Below, piece by piece: positions 1-10,259 of a stretch of 64,000 nt of DNA. Under the pieces are notes generated by a model that worked only from the letters and a program-made list of their open reading frames with translations, was not told the DNA's origin and did no database searches. The position numbers and the translations under genes were made by a program. Each line of letters starts with the position of its first letter. Position 1 is the first letter of the stretch. Source of the DNA: Watersipora subatra (Eukaryota > Bryozoa > Gymnolaemata > Cheilostomatida > Watersiporidae); contig NC_088710.1 of NCBI RefSeq assembly GCF_963576615.1, positions 124,001-188,000 on the forward strand, in the 5' to 3' direction.

Positions 1-16
1 GGTGAGGAAACAATTT

Positions 17-21
<5 letters not shown>

Positions 22-59
<38 letters not shown>
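22..59. repeat. (TA)n microsatellite
   Basis: Uninterrupted TA dinucleotides. The 21 bases before it match, in inverted orientation, the sequence just after the second TA tract near 1253, so both tracts border the same dispersed repeat. Confidence 0.95.
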
Positions 60-60
<1 letters not shown>

Positions 61-64
61 TCAT

Positions 65-110
65 GCTACAGACAGTACTGTTTCGGCTATTGAAGCCTCA
101 TCGGTGCAGC
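65..110 (-). ncRNA. Degenerate hammerhead ribozyme-like motif
   Basis: Read on the minus strand this folds as a type I hammerhead. Stem I is GCUGCA with UGUAGC, stem II is GGCU/AGCC closed by five bases, followed by GAAA, stem III (ACAG/CUGU, loop UA) and a GUC cleavage triplet. The core reads CCGAUGA instead of CUGANGA, so the invariant U4 is C. It is probably a weak or dead ribozyme left from a retroelement. The fold was assigned by eye. Confidence 0.6.
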
Positions 111-179
111 TCAAAGCTTAGGCAAGGGACACAAACCCCATTACCAATGAATATAGACCAGCGAACCTGATGCTACCAA

Positions 180-510
180 ACAAACATATGTTGGCCTGAC
201 AGAAGGCTCATCCAAGAAAAGATATTACAACCACCGTAGCAGCTTCAACAATACATCAAAACGAACATCAACAGAACTAAGGAATTCTACATGTCAGCTT
301 AAATATCTGTCCATCCAGTACGACATCAATTGGAGAGTATTGAAGAAAGCGAGTAGTTACAATAAGACCAGTAAACGCTGTAATTTGCGCATTTGGGAGA
401 AGTACTTAATTCTATACAACCCTGAGCTTGCAAGCTTGAACTCAAGAAACAAACTTGTGTCAAAGTGCAGGCATTCAAATAAGCAGTTAATTTGCAATGC
501 TGTGACATGA
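180..510 (+). pseudogene. Penelope-like element 3' end, GIY-YIG endonuclease remnant
   Basis: The plus strand encodes a broken C-terminus of a Penelope-like retroelement. TYVGLTEG near 190 matches the YIG half of a GIY-YIG nuclease. FNNTSKRTSTEL, WRVLKKASSYNKTSKRC, RIWEKYLI, SRNKLVSKCRHSN and a final NAVT-stop at 508-510 align segment by segment with the better copies at 44.6-46.4 kb (FNHTSKRNATEL, CELCIWEKYYI, CRHANKFLLRNSVT). It is frame-broken after TEG and lacks the reverse transcriptase. A hammerhead lies about 95 bases downstream, as in the other copies. PLEs move by target-primed reverse transcription; this copy is dead. Confidence 0.8.
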
Positions 511-605
511 GCCAATTAAATTATTGTATTATATGTAGCTGGCCTTTATCGTTAAGCTACTCAATGTGTTTTTGCGTACAGTCATATGAGCTTCAGATCA
601 TTTTA

Positions 606-653
606 ATTTTACCTGATGAATGGTAACAACCATGAAACTTTAAGTAGTAAAAT
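606..653 (+). ncRNA. Hammerhead ribozyme (type I, PLE-associated)
   Basis: All conserved parts are present. Stem I is AUUUUAC/GUAAAAU (7 bp, perfect), the core is CUGAUGA at 613-619, stem II is AUGG/CCAU with a six-base loop, GAAA starts at 634, a short stem III is ACUUUAAGU at 637-645, and cleavage is predicted after A646 (GUA triplet). A very short stem III is typical of the hammerheads reported in Penelope-like elements. It lies just 3' of the PLE fragment on the same strand. Activity is inferred from the fold. Confidence 0.85.
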
Positions 654-691
654 GTTTTAAAAGTTTTCAGTTCTTAATATATTTTATATAT

Positions 692-712
692 CTATATATA
701 TATATATATATA
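692..712. repeat. (TA)n microsatellite
   Basis: Short TA run between the PLE tail and the SINE-like sequence. Confidence 0.85.
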
Positions 713-780
713 TTTCTCAATATTTATCAAAGTCTGTCGTCATTGGAAATCCGGGTATAAAATAAAACTAGAATAAATGT

Positions 781-852
781 TCCGTACCGAAGAGGATTCG
801 ATCTCGGACCAAGCCATTCACCAGTCTGATGCCTTGCCCACTAGACTACGGA
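781..852 (-). pseudogene. tRNA-like sequence, probable SINE head
   Basis: On the minus strand 72 bases resemble a tRNA. There is a 6-bp acceptor stem (TCCGTA with TACGGA), an A-box-like TAGTCTAGTGG and a B-box-like AGATCGAATCC. The anticodon and T stems pair poorly and no CCA follows, so a functional tRNA is unlikely. About 70 bases of unpaired AT-rich sequence and a TA tract follow downstream on the minus strand, which fits a tRNA-derived SINE. Confidence 0.55.
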
Positions 853-1027
853 AGTGAAATTGTTAGCCTGCCAATATAAGTCATTATATCAGAGCAAAAC
901 CTAACGGCTTTGCATGTGACGCGGGTCATAGCATAACATCACGAGAAGCTGTTCGCCCACATTATTAAACTGGCTAATAGCAAAACTCTCACTACTTCTC
1001 ATTGTTTATAAGACAAAAAACTTTTCT

Positions 1028-1139
1028 CATATTATTAGTTTAAAAGTTAGAATGGCAAATGTTGTTATATGTTAAATACTAATCCATTTTCTGTCCAAAT
1101 ACTCTTCTATTACACGGGCAACGCCGGGTGGTACAGCTA

Positions 1140-1140
<1 letters not shown>
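1028..1140 (+). mobile_element. Helitron-like 3' terminus (family B)
   Basis: This 113-bp block aligns with 7991-8109 (shared AAAGTTAGAATGG, GTTAAATAC and CGGGCAACGCC or CGGCAACGCC) and partly with 49138-49200. It ends in a GGC-AAC-GCC hairpin followed about 15 bases later by CTAG and then T. A short hairpin plus CTRR before T is the signature of a Helitron 3' end. No Rep-helicase is seen and the upstream boundary is unknown. Confidence 0.55.
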
Positions 1141-1235
<95 letters not shown>

Positions 1236-1252
1236 TGTATATATATATATAT
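1141..1252. repeat. (TA)n microsatellite
   Basis: Over 110 bases of TA with one CTG interruption, starting on the very base after the Helitron-like CTAG terminus. Confidence 0.95.
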
Positions 1253-1261
1253 AAAATTGTT

Positions 1262-1552
1262 TCCTCACCCCGGATACCCTGTATGGGTGGTAAATTCTGC
1301 TCTAACTCGGGTCTCCTACCAGAGACCTGGGAGTTTGAGCACTCGCCTCAAGATCTTAGCTGTTCCCAATAGCGCACTTTTCTGCAACTCACCTGAGTTG
1401 ATTGCTGTTGGTATTTGGGCAAGCCATATTTTATGCGCCGGTGTTAATGCGCCCAGTGCCTCAATGACTACTGGGATTACAGTTGTTCTTACATTCCAGC
1501 ATTTTTCAATTTCTTCTCCAAGAGGGAGATATTTCTCTACCTTTCCCTACCT
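1262..1552 (-). pseudogene. Non-LTR retrotransposon C-terminal fragment
   Basis: The minus strand reads as a reverse-transcriptase tail, with segments such as EEIEKCWNV, TVIPVVIEALGAL, PTAINSGEL and QKSALLGTAKILRRVL. The pattern V.VVI.ALG followed by LQK.ALLG.A.ILR recurs at the ends of many invertebrate non-LTR retrotransposons. No catalytic region is present and both ends run into AT microsatellites. The clade cannot be named from this piece. Confidence 0.6.
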
Positions 1553-1554
1553 AA

Positions 1555-1676
1555 ATATATATATACATATATACATATATACATATATACATATATACAT
1601 ATATACATATATTAATACATATATACATATATATATATATGTATATATATATTTTTTTATATATATATATACATAA
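1555..1676. repeat. TATACA/TA-rich microsatellite
   Basis: Alternating TATATACA units grading into pure TA. It bounds the LINE fragment. Confidence 0.9.
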
Positions 1677-1680
1677 ATAT

Positions 1681-3019
1681 ACGCCCTGTGTCGCAGGGGC
1701 TAGTTCACAGAGCGCTATAGTCACAGCGTGGTAGTACTACCATGTAACTTTCCAACAGCTAAAAATGTTTAAATGTTTTTTCTACGAAGTTGAAAGATGA
1801 ATCCTTACTGTTTATTCTGAGAGTTGGCAAACTGATTTAAAACCCATTTTTTGCCTACCAAGCCTATTTTTCTGAAATATTCCCTGCAAAAAAGGGTACC
1901 ATAGTAATTAACTTAATTAACGGTCTTTTGTTTAATCATCTCGGTAGGCTGAGTTGATTAAACAAAGGACCGAGACTCCTATTTTACTGAGACTCGGCCC
2001 AGTTATAGCCTCGGTTTTGGGATCAGCTAGGCCGCCGGCCCTGATTTTTGCGCTCTGCTGCCGCAAACTAACTGATATTATTAATCGTTATTACGTGGTC
2101 ATGTGTATTAAACTCTAGTAAACTAAAGTTTACTACAAAGTTTACTGTTCTAAATGCTCCAGTAAACTTGGTAAATCTGAAAATTACATTAGGTTTTTAA
2201 AAAATATTGTTCAATCCCTATTTGCCGATAGCATGTAAGCGAGAACCAGAACTAATATCATAGAAGTGAAGAGTTGTCTATTTTTAACTTTTGCCAAGTC
2301 AAGATAACATAACCCATTATATGGCATGCCACTCAACGGGCTTAGTTGGGTCAATACTACTGTCCATTAGTATTGGACGCTCAACACTTAATCTACATAT
2401 ATATTTCTTACTGTCCGGGTATGTCCAGCTATAGCTATTATTGTAGCATTGTGCCCACATGTTACGAATCCTCGAGTAGGAAATTTTGATCCAAGGCGTT
2501 ATTATATTTAATATATCGTAACCACATGCTAATTATATTAGCAAAGCACCCACACATTACGAAGCCCCAGTTAAGAAATATTTTGAGACCTATGTACATT
2601 TGTGCAGCACGATGCGTCTTCGTCTTTATTTTTTAGGGCTAATTTATTCAGCCCCACGATATCAACAATACTTTATCTATGAGTTGTGGCAACTTGTGTA
2701 TTGATTATATACATTATTAAAAGATATGTGTTGCTCACCATGGCGAGTTCAGCGTTATTCATGACGGTAAATCGGTATCGCAAACATAAAATCATTTAAT
2801 GATAAAATTTCAGGTAAATGATGTTTTATTAATACAATGCGCCCACAAGTCATTATGCCCCCCTAAAACACGATGCTTTCCGCCAAACCGAATCAACAAA
2901 CATTTCTCTTGAAATAAATATATGGCGACTGTTGTAATACTTTTCATTTGGTCATGACGATTTTTAATTTTTGATTTCACACATTGTATTAATTGTATCA
3001 TTATCAAATAATCTGTTTC
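1681..3019. other. Unassigned intergenic DNA
   Basis: No gene is recognised and all frames are short. A near-perfect hairpin sits at 1921-1972. The rest is AT-rich without an evident repeat. Confidence 0.5.
1921..1972. repeat. 18-bp inverted repeat (hairpin)
   Basis: The left arm at 1921-1938 and the right arm at 1955-1972 pair with one mismatch around a 16-base spacer. It may be the end of a MITE or SINE. Confidence 0.8.
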
Positions 3020-3024
3020 GTAGT

Positions 3025-3170
3025 TGTGGTATGTTTATCAAACACTCAGTTTATTCAAATTCAAAACGCAAGTGAATCTTTCACACAAAGTCATTGCATC
3101 AAGCAAGACGTAATGTAAGCATTGCAATAGGCTGTACATTCTACATAGGCAATGGGTAATACATTCTACA
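3025..3170 (-). repeat. 3' LTR
   Basis: 146 bp with TG/CA ends, about 95% identical to the copy at 6896-7041. It is bordered outside by GTAGT and inside by the polypurine tract. Confidence 0.9.
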
Positions 3171-3180
3171 TCCCCTCTTG
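3171..3180 (-). promoter_or_regulatory. Polypurine tract
   Basis: On the minus strand CAAGAGGGGA sits immediately upstream of the 3' LTR start, the usual primer position for plus-strand synthesis. Confidence 0.75.
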
Positions 3181-3530
3181 ATCTCAAGATCAACTGTCGT
3201 AAAACCATACAGCATAACATCTAATAGATCTCATGATTAACTGACTTGTACAACCATTACAGCACAAAGTTTGATAACCACTTAGGAAGACGTCTATCTC
3301 AAACAGGTCTGTTTTCAAAGTCACTATTTTGATCGAGATCAGAGACAACAGGCTCTCGATTCAACTGAGCATTGTTATCAAGCAGGTTTGAAGTACTAAA
3401 CTCAACTTTGACCTAATTAGACTCTCTGGTTGGCCTAGTTAATACATGTATACCATCTGCAATGTCGCCTTGATGAGCCAATCTAAGGTCAGACACATGC
3501 CTATTTGTGCCATCGACTTCAACCGAAGTG

Positions 3531-4118
3531 CTAGAAATTTATCTTTGTCACTCTTCGACATTTCCACTTATCAAAGCACCTAGCATTAACTGGCTTGACA
3601 TAAAAAGTGTCTCCAACTGTGTATGGGTTAAGGCTGCAGTTTCTAAGGTCACTAAGCATTTGTGGTATTTCTGTCGATTTGGTCGCCCTTGCTAAGCCAC
3701 TGCGATAGCTGTCTAGTTCTTCCACAGGCACTATACCATTGGAGTTTGGTGAATCGTTATACCAATATGCCATTTCTTCAGGTCCTTTACCAGTTCTCAT
3801 GACTGCTCTTTTTATAGTGTGGTGATGTCTTTCAATTATTCCATTTCCAGTAAGTTTATAGGCACAGCTGAGGATCTGCTCTACACTCTATTTTTGCAGA
3901 AACTCTTTCATTCTAGCGCTTGTAAAACATGGGCCATTGTCACTCAGAAACTCCTTAGGAGGTCCAGGTTCTTGAAACACATTGTCCAACTGTTTGATTA
4001 CTACGTCTGATGTTTCATTAGCCAGTTTGAACCAAAGAGAAAACCTGCTAGGCCCACAATCAACAATAGTCAGATAAGGTCGACCGTTCCCATGAGTTAT
4101 ATCTGATGCAAGGCGCTC
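3531..4118 (-). pseudogene. Integrase core and C-terminus, LTR element
   Basis: Minus-strand frames contain LTIVDCGPSRFSLW and LSDNGPCFTS, the two Asp regions of the integrase DDE core. A frame change near 3885 leads to GNGIIERHHHTIKRAV, which carries the Glu region, and a C-terminal part with DTFYVKPVNA. A stop (after LQK) and shifted frames break the domain. It continues from the zinc-binding part at 4119-4739 and would have inserted cDNA into the host genome. Confidence 0.8.
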
Positions 4119-4739
4119 TCATACATTTGCTACGTTTAGCTGACCATGATCCCATTTCATTGGATGAGTATCTACACTGTTACACATAAGACAAGTTTTC
4201 ACTACTTGCTCAACTATGTCTTTCTTGATTGTTCGTCCAAGCTTTTTCTGTGCGAAGTACAGGGTTTTGCTGACACCAAAGTGGTGGTCTTGATAAACTT
4301 TATTTACGTCTTCTATCTCATCTGTGTTAGAAAGTACAAGCCCTGAGCATGCAACAACTTGTAGCCATTTCTTTGGTACTCTGGTTAGGACATCCGACTT
4401 GTTCTCACCTGATGGAACAAGTTTGATCATTAGTGTTAACCCGTATTCATCAATCAGCTGACCAATAATTCCAAGTCTACGTCGAATGATCAACTCACTG
4501 AGGCCAGCAACCTTAGGCCTTTTGGTATCTTCTATCACTGAATTTATCCACCCATAAACAGTAGTTGAATCTGTGATTACTTGTACATTTGTCATTTTCC
4601 ACTTTAGCGCAAGGTTGATTCCTTTCAATGCAGCTTCTAGCTCAGCAACATTTATATGAGCACCATCATCCTCTTTACGTAGCCATGCTGCATCCTCAAC
4701 AGTGTAACCATCTACCTCCAGAGACACTCCGAGAGCCAA
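4119..4739 (-). pseudogene. RNase H and integrase zinc-binding region, LTR element
   Basis: A 206-codon open frame. The first half is RNase H-like (DGAHINVAELEAALKG with its Glu, VQVITDSTTVYGW with an Asp, then SGENKSDVLTR). The second half has the HHCC integrase zinc finger, starting at DHHFGVSKTLYFAQKKL and ending KTCLMC. It ends by frameshift before the integrase core. It belongs to the same degraded pol as the neighbouring fragments. Confidence 0.85.
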
Positions 4740-4921
4740 GTTGCTGGCGTCACACTACACAGTACACTGATAGGTCTTCTTGACATCCCACTTGCCTCTC
4801 ACTGGGTCTTGTTCTTGTACTTTAGAACTAGGAACTGTTTCAGACCAGTCTAAGTCATTAGTCAATCTCTTTACATAGCTACAAGCAACTCTTAACCATC
4901 CAGCAACTGGGTAATGTCCAA

Positions 4922-5670
4922 CTAGTTTGCCACAAATGGAAAAAGGTCTCTTTTTGTAACCTTTTCTGAAACTACAGGCAAATCACCATCTCGCTTCCAG
5001 TTGTACTGACCATCTTCTGCATTGTTTACTCTACGACCCAACACATGAGTATCTGATAGTGTCAATGGGTCTTTTGCCACAAGTCCAAACCTTAGTAAGT
5101 GAGCTCTAACAACATCAGCTTGAACCACTTCTTTGTTTACCCAAATGTCATCAATGTAGTGATCAGTTCCATTGCAAATCTGTTCGTCCAATGAGAGCAC
5201 TTTATCTATGATCTTAGACATTATCTTGGGAGCAACATTCAAACCAAATCCCATGTGTGTCATTACATACGTTTTACCTCTGTACTTCACTGCCTGGAAT
5301 CTTTTCAGACTGGGCTCTATATGAATTTGTAGATAAGCCTTCTTCAAATCTAACAGACATGCTTTGCTTCTCCCTAACCTCCAATCTCGCAGTTTTTCTT
5401 GGCAAGTTGCAGTCTCAACACCTGGATTACTGTGAATATAGTTGTTTAGTTCACGGTAATCCATAGCAGGGCGAATCTTATTGGGCTTGTTTGGTTGTTT
5501 TGCAGCCATCAATAGAATTATCCCCTCTACATGACCATGGACTGTGCTATCATATAACTCCAGCCATTCATTATCTATCCAGCATTGCACTTCTTCATCA
5601 AACTCTTTTCTGTCATCATCATTTATCTTGCATTCAGAGCAATGATTTTGTAGAATCGGTTCATCATTTT
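4922..5670 (-). pseudogene. Reverse transcriptase, LTR element
   Basis: The open frame carries RT motifs in order: KIRPAMDYRELNNYI, KACLLDLKKAYLQI (motif A with catalytic Asp), THMGFGLNVAPKIM and DHYIDDIWV (motif C, the paired Asp). The same frame extends upstream through QCWIDNEWLELYD. It copies element RNA into DNA. The reading is lost toward RNase H at 4740-4920, so no complete polyprotein can be made. Confidence 0.88.
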
Positions 5671-5671
5671 T

Positions 5672-6110
5672 TCATTTCCATTTGACAAACCATGCACTAC
5701 CATCAAACCATGCTATGAAATTTTTATCATCAATCTCTAAACTACTCTGGTGTCTTGTGCCAACACTTATCACTGGCACCTCACCACCAAACTTAACACC
5801 ATTGTGAACATCAACATTAACTCCACTGAGTTTAGCAATAGCATCCATTCCCACTATCACTTGTGCTCCACCTACTAGTGCTGACACAATCAAGCACTGC
5901 AGAGGAAGCTCTTCTTTTTTTGTGACATTGACTTCTAAAACAGTTTCACTCTTACACTCAGTAGTTTTACCGTTTAACATGCTGACAATTCGAACAGAAC
6001 CGCTAGGCCTTTTACCCAATTTAACACAAAAATCATCTAAAATCAGTCTGTTCGCAACCAGTATCTACAAGAGCTCTTGCCGATACTTTGTTTACATATA
6101 TATCAATAAA
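5672..6110 (-). pseudogene. Retropepsin-like protease, frameshifted
   Basis: ARALVDTGCEQT near 6060 holds the DTG active-site triad of an aspartic protease. The frame meets a stop within about five codons. The continuation (LDDFCVKLGKRPSGSV, then VIVGMDAIAKLSGVNVDV, which holds the second retropepsin sub-motif) is in another frame down to 5672. It lies between gag and RT as expected. Confidence 0.78.
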
Positions 6111-6127
6111 TGGTAGCACCTCTTTGC

Positions 6128-6868
6128 TCAGTGGCTTGTAGCGGGGAGAGTATCCGGTGCAGACACTTCCCCATTCTCATTTCCCTTAGAGCAATTCCTA
6201 GCTATGTGATTGTCAAGCTCTTGACAGTTGTAACACTTTATTAGCCTTTTTGCACTCTTTACAACCTTGGATGGGCACTGGTGGGCTCCATGACCTCTGC
6301 CATTACAAATTGAACAAATCTGTCCAGCAGGTTTTGAGCCTACATACCCCATTGCGCAGACTCCTTGTGCTCCATCATTGCTAGACATAATCATTTTGGC
6401 TCTCATGGCCAACTCTGACAACGAAAGTTTTTCAATTGCTGAAATGGATTTTATCTGGGTAGCTACATCAATTGGTAACCCAGCCACAAAAGCACACTTC
6501 AACAAGGGTTCTAGTACTGTTTGGCCAATCCGAGCTACTAGCCTACGCAAATCTGCTAGGTAAACATCAACAGTTTCTCCTTCTTTGAATATCCTTCTTT
6601 GTAGTTGTCCATATGCGCTAAAGTTATTTACTCCAAAAGCAGTCATTAGCTCCTGTTTAATCAGTGCATAATCCTTTTTAGTGTCGGCTGACGGTTGTTT
6701 ATAAATGGCGAATGCCGGTCTAGACAGAAAGATTGGCACAAAAGATTTCAATTCCGTAATATTCTGCAGCTCAGCTACAAGCTCTAGCTTGTCACACCAC
6801 TCCGAAAAGTCACCACTGTTTTCTACGTCTTTATAGGTTTTACTCAAGTCTGAAAGTTTTACTGCCAT
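6128..6868 (-). CDS. Gag-like protein of the LTR element
   Basis: A 247-codon open frame when begun at the internal Met of MAVKLSDL (codon 6866-6868). The earlier in-frame Met lies inside the LTR. A helical capsid-like region (WCDKLELVAEL, YALIKQELMTAFG, DVYLADLRRLVARIG) is followed by two zinc knuckles: CSICNGRGHGAHQC in the CX2CX4HX4C form, and CYNCQELDNHIARNC with one extra residue. Gag packages element RNA in virus-like particles. This is the only intact reading frame of the element. Confidence 0.85.
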   Translation of the reverse strand: MAVKLSDLSKTYKDVENSGDFSEWCDKLELVAELQNITELKSFVPIFLSRPAFAIYKQPSADTKKDYALIKQELMTAFGVNNFSAYGQLQRRIFKEGETVDVYLADLRRLVARIGQTVLEPLLKCAFVAGLPIDVATQIKSISAIEKLSLSELAMRAKMIMSSNDGAQGVCAMGYVGSKPAGQICSICNGRGHGAHQCPSKVVKSAKRLIKCYNCQELDNHIARNCSKGNENGEVSAPDTLPATSH

Positions 6869-6895
6869 TATTGTCACAGTTTTGCCAAAATAACT

Positions 6896-7041
6896 TGTGG
6901 TATGTTTATCAAACACTCAGTTTATTCAAATTCAAAACGCAAGTGAATCTCTAACACAAAGTCATTGCATCAAGCATGGCGTAATGTAAGCATTGCAATA
7001 GGCTGTACATTCTACATAGGCAATAGGCAATACATTCTGCA
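6896..7041 (-). repeat. 5' LTR
   Basis: 146 bp, partner of 3025-3170, followed by the GTAGT target duplicate at 7042-7046. In element orientation gag starts about 30 bases after it. Confidence 0.9.
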
Positions 7042-7239
7042 GTAGTTTACATACTTGTTATTTATTTCATATCTACATTCAGTTCCCTACTTATTTATTC
7101 CAGCTGCTCAAAATACTTTTTTCCAGCTACATTACGTTCATTGGATTTTGACTTGGTACCTTGCGCTCCACAATCATTAAATAGGAATAAAGATTTTGTT
7201 CATTTAAAAAATCTTTTTACGTAATTTTTTTTAGTTAAA

Positions 7240-8109
7240 ATTAAAACATCTTTGTTTGTTTGTTCCTATCATTGCTCGCTTTGTGTATTAGCTTTTACAT
7301 CTTTCATTCTAAACCTAACCAATTAGAGATTTGTAATACATTTCACATTTTGCAACAAACATTTCTAAGATTATCTATTAGATTATCTGTAAGATTTACT
7401 GTAAAACTTATTGTGTAAGATTACAAGTATCAGTTATTTTTCACTCCCTTATATTTACATACATTTACATACCTTGAGAAATATATATATAGGCAGATTT
7501 ACATTCTCTTATTACATTTATAAACTTTGTATAACATTTTAAGTTTATAATAATTATAAGGTTTTAGAGTTTGTTGCATTATTGTTTATATTTCAACTTG
7601 CATTTTTAAACATAATTGGAGTATAATGTCGTGTTTGAAGTTTAAACATTATTAATTTTTCTATTACTGTTATTATTACTTAGTTAGTTTCCAATCTTTA
7701 TTATTAATATTAATTTTTATTCAGCCATTTTTGGCAAACACTGTTTTAAGAAAGTTTCAGCTATACAAAATACTACCATATTCTGTCATATTTTTTATTA
7801 ATCTGTTAAATATATGTATTCTCAAAAATTGCACATTGTCTAATGCCTCCAAAGAAAAGAACATGTTCTGCACAAAATCATTTCCTCAAGATATAAAGTT
7901 TGAAAGTTACAGTTTGACAAAGTTTGAAAACCTTTACAGCTGTTTTTATTTTCTCTACTAATTTATTTCAACTACACAACCCACTTCTCTCATGATTTGT
8001 AGTTTGAAAGTTAGAATGGGAAACATTGTTATATATGTTAAATACGAATCAATTTTTTGTCCAAAGACCTTTTTATTTCCTCGGCAACGCCAAGAGCAAA
8101 GCTAGCTAG
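7240..8109 (+). mobile_element. Helitron-like element (family B), approximate 5' boundary
   Basis: AT-rich noncoding sequence whose last 120 bp match the terminus at 1028-1140 and end in CTAG before T (8106-8110). Its middle part resembles 48480-49200 and 52660-53300 (shared runs around CAAAATACTTT, TTTATTTTCTC and TCATGAT). No protein is encoded. Confidence 0.5.
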
Positions 8110-8427
8110 TATGCTATTAAATATTGGAAATTTTATTGGAATTCTTTGTTTTGCCAGTAGTGAGTATTGATATTAGATATTAATTGTTATAATATAGAAT
8201 GGCTCAGTATTAGATACTGATATTGGTACTAGATATAGACAGGCTCATTATTGGATGTTGGTATTGGACGTTGGTTTTGGCGATTGAGAAACTAAATATT
8301 TAATAATAGTAAGCATGCTACTGGATATTTATTTACTAATACTATCTCAATCATATTATATACTGGTATAAAATGCTTTAGGTTTTATTACTATACATGA
8401 AGTTGATGTTCAATTTCAGAAACTTCA

Positions 8428-8725
8428 TAGTAGTGCAACGTAGTAGTGCAACGTAGTAGTGCAACGTAGTAGTGCAACGTAGTAGTGCAACGTAGTAGTG
8501 CAACGTAGTAGTGCAACGTAGTAGTGCAACGTAGTAGTGCAACGTAGTAGTGCAACGTAGTAGTGCAACGTAGTAGATCAACGTAGTAGTGCAACGTAGT
8601 AGTGCAACGTAGTAGTGCAACGTAGTAGTGCAACGTAGTAGTGCAACGTAGTAGTGCAACGTAGTAGTGCAACGTAGTAGTGCAACGTAGTAGATCAACG
8701 TAGTAGTGCAACGTAGTAGTGCAAC
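8428..8725. repeat. 13-bp minisatellite with a higher-order unit
   Basis: About 23 copies of CGTAGTAGTGCAA. A GATCAA variant unit recurs 117 bp (nine units) apart near 8576 and 8693, so blocks of nine units were duplicated. Because 13 is not a multiple of three, all three frames read the same 13-residue peptide cycle, and the open frames here are not genes. Confidence 0.95.
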
Positions 8726-8734
8726 TCATTAAAC

Positions 8735-9415
8735 AAAGTGTAATTGTTATAAATATATATATTTTAATCTTCATTTATATTACTTTTTAATTTGTAAGCT
8801 ATTACATTGATAACATCTTTATTAAATTTTCATTAAACACTAAATTTAGCTATAAATATTGTATGTTAAAATTGAGATAGGCTGTGACCCACTGTGAGAT
8901 AGGCTGTGACCCATTGGAAGATGTTTGGTCATTTGTACTCTAATACAATGTTCTCGAGAATTAAACAAATTATTCAGTCTGTTCAATATATAATATTATT
9001 ATTATAGTTACTAATGATAGTAAAAAATGCCGTTTGAAATTATGTGGCCAGTATTATATTTTCTTATTATAGAAACACCTGCAGCTGCTGGTGTTTGATT
9101 TCTGAAGTATAATTGCTTGAGTAAACAATGGGTATCATACACATATTCTAATTGCTGCAGTTGGTCGGTTCCGGTGTTCGGTATCACTACATGTATGTAG
9201 ATAGTGATATTGCATGAGTTTACACTCAGTATGATTATTGAATATTGATACTGAGATATCACAGCCTGCAGTATTTTATTATTTGCTAGAATATTTGATA
9301 TCATTATTGAGTATTGATATTATCATATTATGTATATAATATAGTATAATGAGTATGTGATATTGTCAGATGAATTATAACATGTCAACATTGGGTAATG
9401 GATATAGTCAGATAA
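8735..9415. other. Unassigned AT-rich DNA
   Basis: I see no gene. GATAGGCTGTGACCCA occurs twice in tandem near 8876-8913. Confidence 0.5.
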
Positions 9416-9420
9416 TGTAT

Positions 9421-10044
9421 CGGATATTCACAGCTAGAGTATTGGATATTGACAGCTAGAGTATTGGATAATGACAGCTAGAGTATTGGATATTGACAGC
9501 TAGAGTATTAGTTATTGACAGCTAGAGTATTAGATATTGACAGCTAGAGTATTAGTTATTGACAGCTAGAGTATTAGATATTGACAGCTAACGTATTGGA
9601 TATTGACAGCTTGAGTATTGGATATTGACAGCTAAATTATTGGATACTGACAGCTAGAGTATTAGATATCAACAGCTAGAGTATTAGTTATTGACAGCTA
9701 GAGTATTAGATATTGACAGCTAGAGTATTAGATATTGACAGCTAGAGTATTAGATATTGACAGCTAGAGTATTAGATATTGACAGAGTATTAAATATTGA
9801 CAGCTAGAGTATTGGATATTGACAGCTAGAGTATTGGATATCGACAGCTAGAGTATTGGATATTGACAGCTAGAGTACTGGATATTGACAGCTAGAATAT
9901 TAGATATTGACAGCTAGAGTATTGGATAATGACAGCTAGAATATTGGATATTGACAGCTAGAGTATTAGATATTGGCAGCTAGAGTATTGGATAATGACA
10001 GCTAGAGTATTAGATATTGACAGCTAGAGTATTGGATATTAGAA
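9421..10044. repeat. 22-bp minisatellite
   Basis: About 28 diverged copies of GACAGCTAGAGTATTGGATATT, varying mainly GGAT, AGAT and AGTT. Confidence 0.95.
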
Positions 10045-10104
10045 TTGAACATCGGAACACTAATTGAAAGCATTGGAAGTATTAATATTGGACCGGTTTT
10101 TGCG

Positions 10105-10216
10105 AATTGTCCCCAATCATATCACGCAACTAATTGTCCCCAATCATACCACGCAACTAATTGTCCCCAATCATACCACGCAACTAATTGTCCCCAATCA
10201 TACCACGCAACTAATT
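10105..10216. repeat. 27-bp minisatellite
   Basis: Four nearly identical units beginning AATTGTCCCCAATCATACCA. Confidence 0.95.
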
Positions 10217-10259
10217 ACTGCACAAAAGTACATGTATTTTAACACTCATGACTTGCACC

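Larger units (their letters stand above)
3020..7046 (-). mobile_element. Degenerate LTR retrotransposon, full length with target duplication
   Basis: Two 146-bp direct repeats (3025-3170 and 6896-7041) with TG...CA ends flank gag, protease, RT, RNase H and integrase on the minus strand. A 5-bp target duplication GTAGT lies at 3020-3024 and 7042-7046. A polypurine tract (AAGAGGGGA on the minus strand) abuts the 3' LTR. The domain order PR-RT-RH-IN fits Ty3/Gypsy-type elements, though the RT box FGLNVAPKIM/YIDDI is not the common form, so the clade is uncertain. The LTRs differ at about 7 of 146 positions, which means an old insertion. Frameshifts in PR and IN and stops in pol show it is dead. 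Confidence 0.9.

Noticed and set aside
8378..8774. Frames with repeating YYVALLRCTTTLH
   Set aside because: Translation of the 13-bp repeat; every frame gives the same 13-residue cycle.
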